64,000 nt of DNA from Eopsaltria australis (Eukaryota; Chordata; Aves; Passeriformes; Petroicidae): NCBI GenBank assembly GCA_034509425.1, contig JAVTVJ010001813.1, positions 1 through 64,000 on the forward strand, written 5' to 3'. Made by a program: the position numbers and the translations under genes. Below are positions 31,801 to 44,177 of the stretch, one piece after another (the stretch's first letter is position 1; each line of letters begins with the position of its first letter). The notes under the pieces are model-generated. The model had not been told where the DNA came from. It saw only the letters and a program-made list of their open reading frames with translations, and searched no databases.

Positions 31801-32939
31801 CACACTTGTCTGTGGGAAGGGTGAACATCTCTTACTGTGCTTTTCTCTCCTTGGTTCTCTCCCTTCGCTTTTAAGGGTGCAAGCAAGAAAAATTTGGCCC
31901 TAATCGTATAGAAAAGCCTTGATTTGTAAACTTGGATCCACATTTGGGAGGTACTGACTTGTTTGGTGTCTGCACAGTGTTTAGTGGTGGGCCAGGCTCA
32001 GACCTCTCAGTGTGTAAATACTGTGTCTCAGAGGGTGACTTAGCAAAAAAAGAGGTTATTGCTGGATGTGGCCTTGAGGTTGGGATCACAAGCTGTGTCT
32101 CAGGCTGTGCTGATGGAGGTGAAGCTTCCAGAGGTGTTTATGGATGGGGGATAAGGCCAAAGGATGTTGTCTTCAGAGTATTTGAGCTTTGAACAAAGCA
32201 TGTCACTGTGCCAGTTTTCAGGGGACTTTGGCTGTACTCACATGCCTTTGAAGGTTGTGTTCTCTTGACTAATCCTTCTGTCCTACTCAAAATCAAATCA
32301 GAGATGTCTGTCACCAACTGAACTTGCTGCTGTAGGTCGGGGGATCGGCTGTTCTCACTGTGCCTGCTGGAAGGGGGCTTTGGTCAATGTTATTTCTGTG
32401 TCGGCAAGAGCTCCCCTGCAGATGCACAAAAGTGCTGCTGGTGGTATTATCGATTCCTTTCCTCTCCAGGGCTGTCTAAAAGTTTTTGCTGGTTTGCTGC
32501 AGTGACAAGATCCACAGGAAGCAGGTTTGCAGGTACAGCTAACACCCACCATCCTTTGGATCGCAGTACAAGGGAGACTTAAGTGGGTTTGTGCAGGGAT
32601 AGAAGCAAGGTCAGGAGGATTTGAGCTGGTCTTTGCTGGCTGCCTCAGGTTCTGTGGGAATGCATTTTTAAAGCTGCTCTGCTGCAATGTTGACAGTGGA
32701 AATCTGGATGGATCCACACAATATCTGCTCGGTGTTCCTGGATGGATGACCTTGTGCTGATGAGGTTATCTTTATCAGCTGAGAAGGAGGAGGAGGATAA
32801 TTACTGAAATAGCGATAAGCTGTCAGATTTGTGCTAGTAAATGTGGTCTTTTATTTTTGGTGATATTAAGTTTGGTGTCACAAACCAGGTGTAACTTACT
32901 GCTATGTGGGAAACAGGAGAAGCAGAAAAAGAGCTGTTA

Positions 32940-33035
32940 CAGAATCATGGAATATGCTGCCTTGGAAGGGACCCATCAGGGTCATGGAGTCCAACTCCTA
33001 CTAGATTTGGTCCCTTGTAAAGGGTGTTTGTGTGA
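32940..33035 (-). mobile_element. CR1 LINE 3' fragment, third subfamily
   Basis: Antisense; AGAATCATGGAATATGCTGC, GGAAGGGACCCATCAGGGTC and GAGTCCAACTCCTA are typical of a CR1 subtype distinct from the common one here. Confidence 0.8.
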
Positions 33036-36000
33036 TGCCAGAGGAGAACAAATAATTAGAAGCAAAGTCTTCTTCAGTTATTTTTTGATTAGCAGCAGTT
33101 GAGAAGTGGCATGTTCCCTATAGGGTCACGGAAGCTTCCTTTACCTTGTGCTGAGAGTTAAATTAGTGCTCATATCCTGCTCCTGACTTGTTCTGTATCC
33201 TGTTCCACCTGCCTGTGGATCAGGGCCAGAGGGGAGCAAGGTCATAGAATTTTTCATCTTGTACTTCCAAATCAGTTTTTAACAGACCCACAATTATGGA
33301 CAGAAGCGCTGTGATTGCAGGTGTCTGTAAATGGGATTTCTCCTGGTTCAACTGCACCTTCTTAAAGCAGTGTCTGCCTCTGGGTGAAATCGTCAGATGA
33401 GTGTGTCCAGTTCTCTTGACTCATACTGTTTTCCAGCAGTTTTGGAGTTAGTGATGGCTTCAGGCCACCTGGCTTTTCTGTACCTGTTCAGATCAAGGTA
33501 AAGGCAATTAATTGAGGGCCAGCAGTGCCAGAGCAGCAAGGGAAACTTGAGGAGAACTCTTACCTGGCACCTAAAATTATAAAAAGTGGGGTTTTGCTAT
33601 TATTGTTCTGTCTCACTTGTCTTATAAATACGGGATTTTTTTCCTGACTATGAGGATAAATAGTTTGCAGGGAAGAGCTTTGTTAGTGCAGGGACTGCTC
33701 AGTTGCTGATACCTGAGGTCAGGCTGGATTCTTCTGTCCCTCAGTCAGCGAGGCTGCTATTTGGGATTGTTAAGTATCCAGTTTCTCCGGGGGTATTGGT
33801 GGTCTTACACAAAATGCATCTGGAGGAAAGAAAGGGGGGGGAGTTTCCAGTTGAATTTATTAAGCTGACTGTGTGAGGTGTCCTGAATGTGCTGCAGTCT
33901 GGTCACCTGCAAAAACCTGTGTGAGCACATCAGGCTGGGGAAGTGGGATGAAGGATTGTTGTGAGGCTGCTGGATCCTCAAAATCAGTGTGACACTAGTG
34001 ATTACACTAATCAATATTCTTCCACATCTGCTTCTAGCCTCCAAATGAAGCCTTCAATCTGTATTTTAATGACTGTGTTCTCTCTGCTTATCAACTGTGA
34101 GTCTAGGGAAAACAAGGATGCTCAGGTGGACAGGAGGCCTGATTTAGCTCTCAGCTATGTTGCTGTCATGGTGTTTGATGTCAGGCAAGTCACTTTTCCT
34201 TGTTTCACCCTTCTGTCTATCCTCTCCAGAATTACCTGTGGTTAGTGAGGATGTAGTCATCCTCCTGTTTATAGCTAGAGGGATAAATTAATTCATCTCC
34301 GCCTTAAGGGCCATAATTAGCAGCCAGGTTCTACTGGTCTAGTCCCATCCTGCTCCGTGTTGTATGGTGTGTAGGTGGGCCCTTTAGTAAATGGAATATG
34401 AATAACAGGAGGAAGTGTTTGAGTAGCAGGTATGTTGAGTAAATCCAGCATCAGCTGTGTTCAACAAATTGTTTCTTCATTTTCACCCTTGTCCTGTATT
34501 TTGTGAATGTGTAATTTGCAGTTTTAACTCTGCAATTTTTTAATGTAAATGCTTATTCAGGTTTCACACCGGGCTTTTCTGCCTGTGGATCTTTCTTTTT
34601 GTATTAAGTTATTTTTCAAGGGGGGATTTTTGAGAGCTTTTTCAGTGAAATAGAAAAAAAGTTTGCCTTGATTCTGCAGTAAATTCCTGCTGCTCTTGGG
34701 AAGTGGGATTTATAAAGCTGCTGTGCTACATTTCAGCATGGAATGGGAGGTGGGGAAAGAAACTACCAGAAATCCATTTCTCCTTTAATGTGGAATTGTA
34801 TAGGTGATAGGTGCTCTGTTGCATGGAGAGCAGCAGTCCTTGCATAAGCACTGGATACATTAACATTTCTAACTAGTAAATTTATGGATAATCTCTTCTT
34901 TTGGAGGATTTACTTAGATTTGAGAGCATTAGCCTCTGGGAAAATTAAACCTCTTTTAAATCCACTTTGTTCAGAGACTAGACTGAGGAACTGCTGGTAA
35001 GCCCTGCCATCTTCCTCCTGCTTTTCCGTGGGCTTGATTGGAATTGCAGTGCAGGGGCACAGCTGGTCCAGAGGCATCAGGGCTTTGGTTTTAGGTGCTT
35101 TATCCAGTTGTGGCAAAATGGATTTGGAGCCTGTTTGCTGTTCCTACAAGGGGCATGTGCAGCTTTAAGCACTGCCAAAACCAAGAGAGCTTAAACCCCT
35201 AAAACAACCAGCCCCAAAGGTAAGAAAGATGAAATGTTCGTGGGAGCTGAAATGTCTGGATAAAGCTGTTTTTCTGCATAATGCCACATTTTTGGGGGGC
35301 TGGTGGTGGCTGAAATATCGGTGTGCTGGGTGCTGCTGTGCCTGCTGAGGCGTACCTTTGTTTCAGGTGGCTGATCCATGGCTCTGAGTATTTAATCATA
35401 GTTTCTATAGCAGTGAAACCTTTAACGAGAGGGTGGAGTTTGCTCTTAGTCCATTGCGGGTTCGCATGAATATCGTGGCCGATTCATTCCTGTGTTCTGC
35501 TGAGCAGAGTTGTTTCATAGGGGATAATATTGAAGGCTATTCTGTGTTTCTGGTGCATGTAATGAGTACTGAAACAGCTCTTTCATTTTAATAGTATTAC
35601 TATTTTTAATACTATGGCAGGAGCATTGCTTTGTCCTGTCATGTGTGGCTGCACTGCTGAGTAAATGCAGAGTAGGATTCCTTATGTTGATGTGAATGTT
35701 TCTCTTACTACCTTTTGATTATCATTTAAGATAATTGAACCTGTGATTGTAGATTTGAGTCTTCCTGTGTTCTCCACAAACCCTTCCCTCAGGGTCTGAT
35801 ATTATCTGTTGGTTCATAAGTTACTGGGACACTCTTTACCACTCTGGCTTAGTCCTGTTGTACTACAAGCTCAAATTCTTCGGTATTTCCAAGGTGACTT
35901 TGCTGCAGGAAGCAGCTTTCATTCTTAATGCCAGCAGCAAGGGGTTTGATTTGCATCCTCACGATATCGTGGTGGGTAGTGGCTTTGTGTGGATTTAGAG

Positions 36001-39000
36001 CCGCATGTCACCTTGCTCTGGTGTCCTATAAAATATGTTGTGTTTTTGAACTTGGAGCAGAACGTTGATCCTGGAGAAGGGCACTAGCTGTTGGGCCCCT
36101 CAGTGGGGTGAGAGTCCTCTGGGATGGCTGACAGTGCTGCTGATGAGTGTGGCTTCAACGAAACCTCATCTGAAGCTAGTGTTGTGGTTGCTTTTAGGGA
36201 AGTGTGACAGTTTAATGTTTGCCTGCATCGATCATACCCTCTTCATCCTTGCCCTCTTTTGAGCAGGAGCACTTTAAAAGCAAATAAAGCTTCCTTGTCC
36301 AAAATTCTGGTTCTGATGTGGCACATCACTTGCTTGTGACAACTATTAGAGTTGAAACAGGAATCTGTTGGGAGTGGATTTGTATCTCCATTAAACAGGA
36401 GAAGAATGTGTCCATTGCCAAGAGTCTGCCAGAGCTGAAAACTGTTGTGTTTAACTACCTGTGTGTGGGGGTCAGCAGCAGCAGGCTGACTTTTGCCCAT
36501 GTCCCTGAGGTGAATCATGGATGGGGTGAACCTGCTGTTCAAAATGCAGCACTAAAGCATTTGGGAATGCAGTGCATGGGAACTGGGGTGGTGGATGCCA
36601 GCATTGCTCACCTCTGTAGGTGCTATTTCTGTCTCTTCCTACATACTGAATAGCTCCTGTTTTATTGTGGGTGTCCCTTGGAGCTGGAAATCAGAGAAGT
36701 TTTGCCTGTTAGGCAGAATCTGTGCAGGTAAAGTGGAGGTCCTGGTTTATTGGCCATTTCTGTTAGTGTTGAAGGCAGGAATACTTCGTTCCTTGCTTTT
36801 GATTGTAGTAGTTTGGAGTGCTACAGTCTTCCAAGCTTGATTCTGTGAAGCTTTCTCACAGTTGCAGGCTTGATCCTGGAATTTAGTGTCCCTACAAGCT
36901 CTGTCTTCAAAAAGAATTCTTTCTTGAGAGGCTGTGTTTGTGTTGGCTGATAGGAACCTAGCTGAGCTACCTTTAATCACTGTCTGGGTTTGAAGTAGCC
37001 ATTGTGGGGTGAAATGTTTGCTGCCTTTCAGCAGAGTGCTTGTCAAATAGTCTCATTCAGTGCACCCAGATTTTTAACAGATGGGACAGATTCTGTGAAC
37101 CTGGGCAACCACTACAATTGTTTTGCAAGGTGAGACATTTCTGTTGTGATGGACAGGAGAATTAATAATGCTGTATGATTCATACCAGTGATTAGTCTGG
37201 TTTTGGGTCAGATTTGGATTTTTTTTTTTTAAAGGATATTAGCATTTGTCTTCAAAGTGAGCTAAGTGGAAAGGCAAAAGATGGCAGAGGCAGTTCCTGA
37301 GCTATTCTGATAGGATGAACGAATCTTGTGGATAGAAGTCCCTGTACACTTGAGGGGACTGGGAGAATTGGTCTTGGACAATGTGATCACTGTGCTTGGG
37401 GTGCCAGGAGAGAGAGTGGCACCAGGGCAGTGCAGTGCGGATAGGAGGGCTGTGCCAGCCCACAGCCCCTGCAGGGGAGGGAGGCGTGGGACACCAGATC
37501 TGCCTTAGGTCTGCAGGGACAATGATTAACCACAGCAGGAATCCATCCTGTGGACAGCCAGCTCCTAATGGAAGCATTCTGCAGATGGCCAGACTTGCTG
37601 AACAGCACAGGAACCACGGGAGCAGGGAAGGAGATGTGGGTGTCTGGTGCTGATGGAGCTCAGTGTGCACTGCAGGAACAGCCTCTTGTGCTGATTTTTG
37701 TCTTGGCAAAGGCAGTATGTGAGGGAGTATTCAGCAGTCTCTGGTGGCCAGGCCTCCATTTGCTTAGAACAGCCTTGTTCCTGCTGCAAATCCAAGGCTA
37801 CCCTAAATGCCACCACATTTGAGGAATTACAGGGCAGGTCCAGCAGGAGTGCGCAAGGCAGAATTCAGGCTCCATTTTAGTGTTTTATTGCCTGCTCTCA
37901 GGGCTATCACTTCCTTTGCAAAGGGGTTATTTCCTTCCTGCAGCATTGCCCTGGATAGTAGTAGGGTGTGCAAGAAAGTGAAGACGTCTGGTGATGACTG
38001 AGCCATTGCATGCTAAATTTAATCATCTGGGGACATTTGGGGCAGATGATGCATTAGTCAGATCTCAGGATGTGTTCTGCCACCAGAGAGATGTGGTCCC
38101 CAAAAGCCAGAGAGTGCCTGTGTGTTTTAGCAGATTGCAATTTAATTGGGCTAGGAGTGAGCCTGAGCTGTTTTTGTGGCTGGAGGATTGCTGGTTTATG
38201 TTGGGATCCCTTAACAAAACAGCTCTGGTGGAGGCAGCCTCTGCCATCGGGCTTTGTGTCTCAGCAGCACAAAGGCTGTGCTGGAAGCAAAGCGGGTGTC
38301 TGTGTGCCTGGTGTGTCCATCTGTGCTGGCTGAGAGAGAGCTGGAATTTGGAAATGCTTTTCACTGTGTGGGGGGAGCAGGTGGCTTTTCATTGCAATGA
38401 ATTGTTTATGCCGGTATAGATTGGGGCAGGGTTTTGTTGCCGTCTGTTGTTCTAAGAAAGTGGGAGGAATGAGGGGTAGAAAGTGTGGAACTGGGTAAAC
38501 TGGAATTCCTGGGTGGTGCCTGGCCTTGGGTTATGATCAGTGAGGTCCTGCTTATTTCAAAACCGAGGGCTGACAAATCCTTGTGCTTTGGGATCAGTTA
38601 GTGCTTTAGGTTTTTGCTTCTAGGTGTACTGGAGAAATTTAATAATAGTTTTGTAGCAGAGAACTTAAACAGTCTTGTAAATATGAGTAAACAATCTTGG
38701 TTTGTCACAGATGCTCTGAGATGATGGAGAATAGGAGCTCCTGGCCCTGGTGATCAACCTGGCTCAAACAGCATGGAGAGATAAGGGTGGCACCTTCCGT
38801 GTGGTGTTTGCAATGGGAAAAGGGCTAGAGGAGTGGGCAGGATCTGTGATTGATGTCAGATTTTTCAAGCCTGTTTGGTGCCTGACTCAATGCCTCTCAA
38901 GCCCAGTCCTAGCCCTTGGCTGTGAGGACAGACACTGCAGCCCTGTGTGGGTCTGCAGCTGTGTAAACATCCAAAAGTGCTGTAGCTGCCGAGCAGGTCC

Positions 39001-39479
39001 CGTGTATTCACGCCCTTCCCTTATTCTCCTACAACTGGTTGTGGCCCTTGTGACAAACAAATTGAGGAACTGAACTGGGTTCAAACCAGCTGCTTCTGCA
39101 CTAGGCTGGTTTTGGCTGGGGTCAGCTGCTGCACAAGATCTCTGGTGCCAGTGGGAGAGGAGGGAAGGCAGAGCCCGTGGAACCATAGCTTTCACTGCCT
39201 TCTGCATTGGGGGTATTTTGGGGTTCCAGTGCAGGTGCTGTGCCTGCCATCCCCTCACCTGGCGCCTGCCCTGGAATTGCTTCCTTGAGGAAATTTTCAG
39301 GTTGAGCTGTTTTGCCAGTTTAGTTTTCACGTCAGACTAACCTGAAAGAGCTGCGATGTTGCAGGTGTGGAAGGGCTATGCTGAGCTCCATGAGACTGGG
39401 GGGGTTTGTTACTGGGGGCTTTCAGGCCTGTTAATTTTTGTGGGAAGCCTGTTTTTTTTTTTTTCATTGGCTCACAGAG

Positions 39480-39585
39480 ATCATAGAATGATGGAATGGT
39501 CTAGGGTAGAAGGAACCTTAAAGACCATCTAGTTTCAATCCCCCTGCTGTGGGCAGGGATGCCTTCCACTAGACCAGGTTGCTTT
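39480..39585 (-). mobile_element. CR1 LINE 3' fragment
   Basis: Antisense; ATCATAGAATGATGGAATGG through CCTTCCACTAGACCAGGTTG. Confidence 0.87.
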
Positions 39586-39843
39586 TTCCTAATAAAAAGC
39601 TGACTTTTATCCCAAATACAGTACAAAGTTATATTTCTGCAAGACATTGGGAAAGTTGTGGTGCTTTGGTTTTTTGTAGTGGGCTCTCTTTGCTGGAAAT
39701 AAAACAATTAGAGACTTCATTAGTTACTTCTGTGGTAAAAGCTACTCAAAGCAGACTCTGCAGCAGGATAGTTAATACCAGACCTAACCCAAGGCTGAAA
39801 GGAAGCTGTAGTAATGGGGAGGGTAGTTGAAACCAGTCTTGGT

Positions 39844-39898
39844 GGTGGTTTCAAATGAAATTGTTTATCAAGTCATAATTACAGGAGCATGACCACAG
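39844..39898. repeat. 55-bp dispersed duplicate, copy A
   Basis: It matches 43180-43234 at 51 of 55 positions without gaps. It contains TCAAATGAAATTGT, the homeodomain-type CATAATTAC and GCATGACCACAG. The similarity stops abruptly at both ends, and it is not CR1. Confidence 0.85.
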
Positions 39899-40522
39899 AC
39901 ATGGCTGCTGAAACTGGGATGGCAGTAGGATTTTGTTACGGCTGAGTGGTCTGAGTTCATGGGCTGCCTTTCCCTGGAGCTCCCTTACCCATCCAGAAAA
40001 ACAGGAGAGGCTGCAGTGAGGTGCAGGTACAGGTTCTAGCAAATAAATTTGCAATGAATTAAATTCCTGAGAGTTGGCAGAGCTCTTGCAGCTTTCTTTG
40101 TGTAGTTCCTGGCTGCTGGGATGGGAGGGTGCAAACTTGTGGGCTGAAGTCCCTCTAAAAGCTGCTGTAGTTTGTGTTTGGTGTGGGAGTGTTTCACAGC
40201 TCCTATGCTCTAGGATAGATGTTGTGTATCTCAACCCTGTGTTTTGTGGGCACCTCTTTGTGAGTTGAAGTATTCCTCAGAGGAAGTCAGTAAATCTCCA
40301 TTTATAGGCAAACCCCAAGGCTGGCTGATAAACACTCTGTGGCCTTCAAATAAATGACATCATCCATCCAACTTGAGTTATGTCAGAGGGAAAGGACACC
40401 TCTCAGTCCTTCAGATTGCTGCAAGCATCATTATTTCCTGAGCAAAGCTGGGTCAGATTCGGTCAAGCCTCAGTTCCTTTTTACAGCAAAACAACTCTTC
40501 CTCAATACCATTTTTATTGCAG

Positions 40523-40598
40523 ACCTGAGTTTCCCTTTAGTAGACCGGTCACTGCTGGCTGATTTTCCATTTGAAATGAGCAAGTTTTCCAGGTGTAG
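40523..40598 (+). other. Candidate 76-bp alternative 5' exon
   Basis: Acceptor TTTTTATTGCAG and donor GTAAGA flank 76 bp that are open in one frame with a late ATG (MSKFSRCR). Spliced to 51322 it would be in frame with the inferred PHACTR4 ATG. Only splice-site shape supports it. Confidence 0.25.
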
Positions 40599-42005
40599 GT
40601 AAGAATACAACCCTCCCTGATTCCAGTGTCTTTTTACATTTCCAGAAATGCTGTAGGCTTATACTGGTATTTGCCTGATACTTGTGCAGGTTTCAAACTC
40701 CTGGGCTCACTCACAGCTACCTTTGAAGTCTTAAGAACCTTGCAAAGTACTTTTTGTTTCATTTATATGGCTCAGTATGGATTTAGGTCCTGCTAGTTTT
40801 AATGTTTTTCTTTAATATGCCTTTTCCATATTATGTTTTGTAAGTGATTACATTCTCCTTCAACTTGACTCTTTTTCATCTGTTTTATTGCTCTGATATA
40901 GTTAATTCCCTTTCCAGAAACCTTGTTTAGAATTTACCTGGAGTGTTGCTGATGTAGGTGAAGGGAGTGGGGGTACGTTTTTAACTGTTCCTGGTTCTGG
41001 CACCTATCAAAAGGTCCTGTTTGCTGAGCAAATCAGCAGTTCCTGGCTGGTTGATAACTGTGCTGGGGAATGGGGTCACAAAATGAACCTGCTCTGATGT
41101 CCAAGGGCACAGCAGCTGAGTACAACAGAAAGGCTGAGTCTGGTGTGCAAGAGAAGTCACCAGAAAGTGTCAACTTACAGTTCAAGCTGCTTATTTTTCA
41201 AGGATTTTTTTTTTTTTTGTCATTGGGTTTTAATTCTATTCTGAAGCTCTTCACAGGCTCTGTCATAATGGATTCCTCTTATATAACTTTGGGAGGTGTT
41301 TGTAATTCTTGATAGCTCTTAAGTGGATTGATTCAAGGTGATCTGACAAACCACTTGGCTGTGCTGGTTCCTGTACAGGGAAGGGCTGGGAGCTCCTGGA
41401 TGTACCTGGAGTGCTCCTAAGGCATCTCTTGTGGAGGATCCTGTGCTTGTGAACCAGGGGCTCCTCATGCCAGGTATGCAGAGCCAGCTCCAGCAGCCTT
41501 CCTGTTAATACAGCCGATCCCAAGACATTTCCTCAGTTCCTGTGCCTTGAGAATGTTTGAGACATTAGTGTTTTCTCTTATTTTAAAGTCCTCTCTGCTC
41601 CTTGGTGTTATAATGATTCCCTTGATTTAATTTGCACAGCTGGAGAAGAGCAGTTTTCCCTGGTTGCCTTCCTGGCCCAGGTCAGTTCGCCTGCCTGCAG
41701 GGCACAAGGAGAGATTTGTGGCTTCAGTTGGGTGTTTTTTTAACCATTGTTACTGTGGAAGGTCCTTTTGTGTCTGGAAAGAAACCCCGATAGTTTTGTT
41801 GAGCTCTTAATGCAGCTGAATGTGTTGGCTGGAAAACATCATTTCTAATGGAAAGTTAGAGTGGCATGAGACGCCAGAGCTGAAACATTCCTGTTCTTGG
41901 GGGAGTTCCAGAAGATTACTGTCTTTAAGATTATCCCTTTTAAGATTTAATTTAAGATTATTTGGAGGAGTATATCAGACCAAAACCTAAAAGATGAGTG
42001 ACCAT

Positions 42006-42141
42006 ATGCTCAGCAGCCTGGTCTAGTGGAAGGTGTCCCTGCCTATGGCAGGAAGGTTGGAATTAGATGAACTTTAAACCTAGCCCAATTAGATGAACTT
42101 TAAACCCTTCCAACCCAAACCATTCCAGGATTCTGTGTCCC
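42006..42141 (+). mobile_element. CR1 LINE 3' fragment with internal duplication
   Basis: Sense copy from AGCAGCCTGGTCTAGTGG to CCAAACCATTCCAGGATTCT. A 26-bp unit beginning AATTAGATGAACTTTAAACC is duplicated in tandem (42061-42086 and 42087-42112). Confidence 0.88.
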
Positions 42142-43179
42142 TATCTGAAAGCATTTGGAAGACCACTAGGAAAGGCACAACTTCTACCTGAGATTGAAAT
42201 CAATTTGGGGCCCAGTAGGTCAGATGGCTGCACTAAGCACCATCCCCAGGCAATCAGTGTTGCTGCCTCATAAACTTTGTGCACAACCATGAGAACTACA
42301 AAAGAGTTTTGTTTTTTTTTTTTTAAAAAGAAATCTTTCTCATTCAGAAACTTTATAGGCTTATTTTCACAATGGGATGCCTTGCTGCCTGCACTTACAT
42401 TATAAAGACTTTGCCAGATCAGTAGTCAGAATTAATTTCTCTGTTGTCCTAGTTAGAACCTGTGCGCCTTTTTATTAAAGCTGGAGCTTTGTGAGAAAAT
42501 AATTGCCTGGGGAGGGCTTCTTTAAGGAAATTTGTTATCTTAATCAGAAATAATTAGAAACTATGCTAGTGAGTCTGTGAAAGAGAAAAATAAGGCTACA
42601 ACTGAATGTCAAACTACCTGAACTGCTTGGCAAAATCTGCCTCAAAAGGTGAGATTTAATGCTCCTGTAGATTCAGTGATGCAATTCCAGAGTGTCCATT
42701 CAGAAAGAGCTATAATTTCAAATAGCTGAGCTGTTCCCAGTTAAAAAGTGTTGACTCTGTAAGTTGATAACGACACCTACACAGCACAGGTTTCCTGTTT
42801 CACATTTTTTCAAGTGGGAACGTTGCATTACCTTTGAGTGTGGAATTTGATTAGAAGTGCCTGGTTTATGTGCTGGAACGTGCAGCAGGGAAGGCATGAA
42901 GTTTAATCTGATTGCACAAACCCTGTGGGCTGTTATCCCAGGAAGCAGTTGGGCATTCAGGGTGCTTTGGGAAAGACCCTTACAGCAGGATTGCAAATTC
43001 AGCTCTGCTGCTGCCGGATTTTTGGGAGTTCAGGTGAGCTTTCTAACAAATTCATTTTAGTGCTTTGATGGTGGTTAAGCTCATTCCTCTCACTTCTTAG
43101 ATAGAGGAGAAAATAAACACTTTTCAAATAGGCTCTACAGTGGCTGAGACTAAAAGTGGCCTCATTTGGGGGAGGAAAT

Positions 43180-43234
43180 GGTGGTTGCAAATGAAATTGT
43201 CTATCGAGTCATAATTACAGGGGCATGACCACAG
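43180..43234. repeat. 55-bp dispersed duplicate, copy B
   Basis: Partner of 39844-39898, with four substitutions and no indel. This copy has TGCAAATGAAAT, closer to a POU octamer. Confidence 0.85.
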
Positions 43235-43385
43235 CACTGAACGAGTACTCAGCTGCTTAGTCTTTATTCAAAGTTTGATGAAAATGGAAACCACAAAATG
43301 AGGGCAGAGGTGGTTTGAATTTTACCCCAGAAGCCAGAGGTAAATAAGTAACCCTGTTATTTTGTGCCTTTTGGGGGTGTGTTAC

Positions 43386-43423
43386 AGAACTGACACAGAT
43401 TATTAGAACTGACACAGATTATT
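43386..43423. repeat. Perfect 19-bp tandem duplication
   Basis: AGAACTGACACAGATTATT occurs twice in a row with no mismatch. Confidence 0.9.
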
Positions 43424-43598
43424 ATAGCCCAGATGATACGTGCAACCCACGGTCCTCAGCTGCTCCCTGTCACAGTGGGTCCAGGATGAGAGGTTTGCTC
43501 GGATGTATCCAGACAAGCTCATTTGGATCCTTCATGGCAGACAGGCACAAGCAGAGGACTGAGCTCATGTTTGCTTAGCATTCATCAAGTATGAACTG

Positions 43599-43751
43599 TA
43601 GAATCCTGGGATGGTTTGGGTTGGAAGGGATCTTAAAGCCCATCCAGTTCCACCCCCTGCCATGGGCAGGAACACCTTTCGCTATCCCAGGTTGCTCCAA
43701 GCCCCAATGTCCAGCCTGGCCTTGGACACTTCCAGGGATGGGGCAGCCACA
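43599..43751 (-). mobile_element. CR1 LINE 3' fragment
   Basis: Antisense; TAGAATCCTGGGATGGTTTG through GACACTTCCAGGGATGGGGC. Confidence 0.9.
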
Positions 43752-44153
43752 CGAATTGAAATTCCCTATGAGGTGTGGTACAAGAGTGAGCTGTTGCATG
43801 AGCAGGTATTTGCAGACCACAGAGGAATTTTAATTTCTGACACGGCCTATTGTCCTGAAATCAGTTGTGCAGAAAGACACGAGGGAAATGTGCCAGTTCC
43901 AGAGCTGAAACCAGTGTGATGCTGTTGGGGCTGGGATTTCACAGGGGCTGCAAGCTGTTCTCAGTTGCTTTTGGAATGGAGACCTTCTACAGTTCTGTGT
44001 CTAACATGTTTTTTTTTCTCTTTAAAAAACCCCGGGGATTCATTTCTTCGTGGCAATACAACAAGCTGGAAAGGATCTGGATGAGAAACCCTTCTACTGG
44101 TGACCATCATTTTGGGTTGGTTAAGGCACTCAAGCTTATTTTTGGGTTTGAAT

Positions 44154-44177
44154 ATTAGATGCTAGTGAGCATCTAAT
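44154..44177. repeat. Short perfect inverted repeat
   Basis: ATTAGATGCT, a four-base loop AGTG, then AGCATCTAAT: a 10-bp perfect stem that extends by a wobble and two further pairs. No miRNA-length arm or U-rich terminator accompanies it. Confidence 0.8.

Noticed and set aside
42970..43034. Possible exon ending GGAGTTCAG before GTGAGC
   Set aside because: The only upstream acceptor (CTTACAG) has a poor pyrimidine tract, and nothing else supports it.
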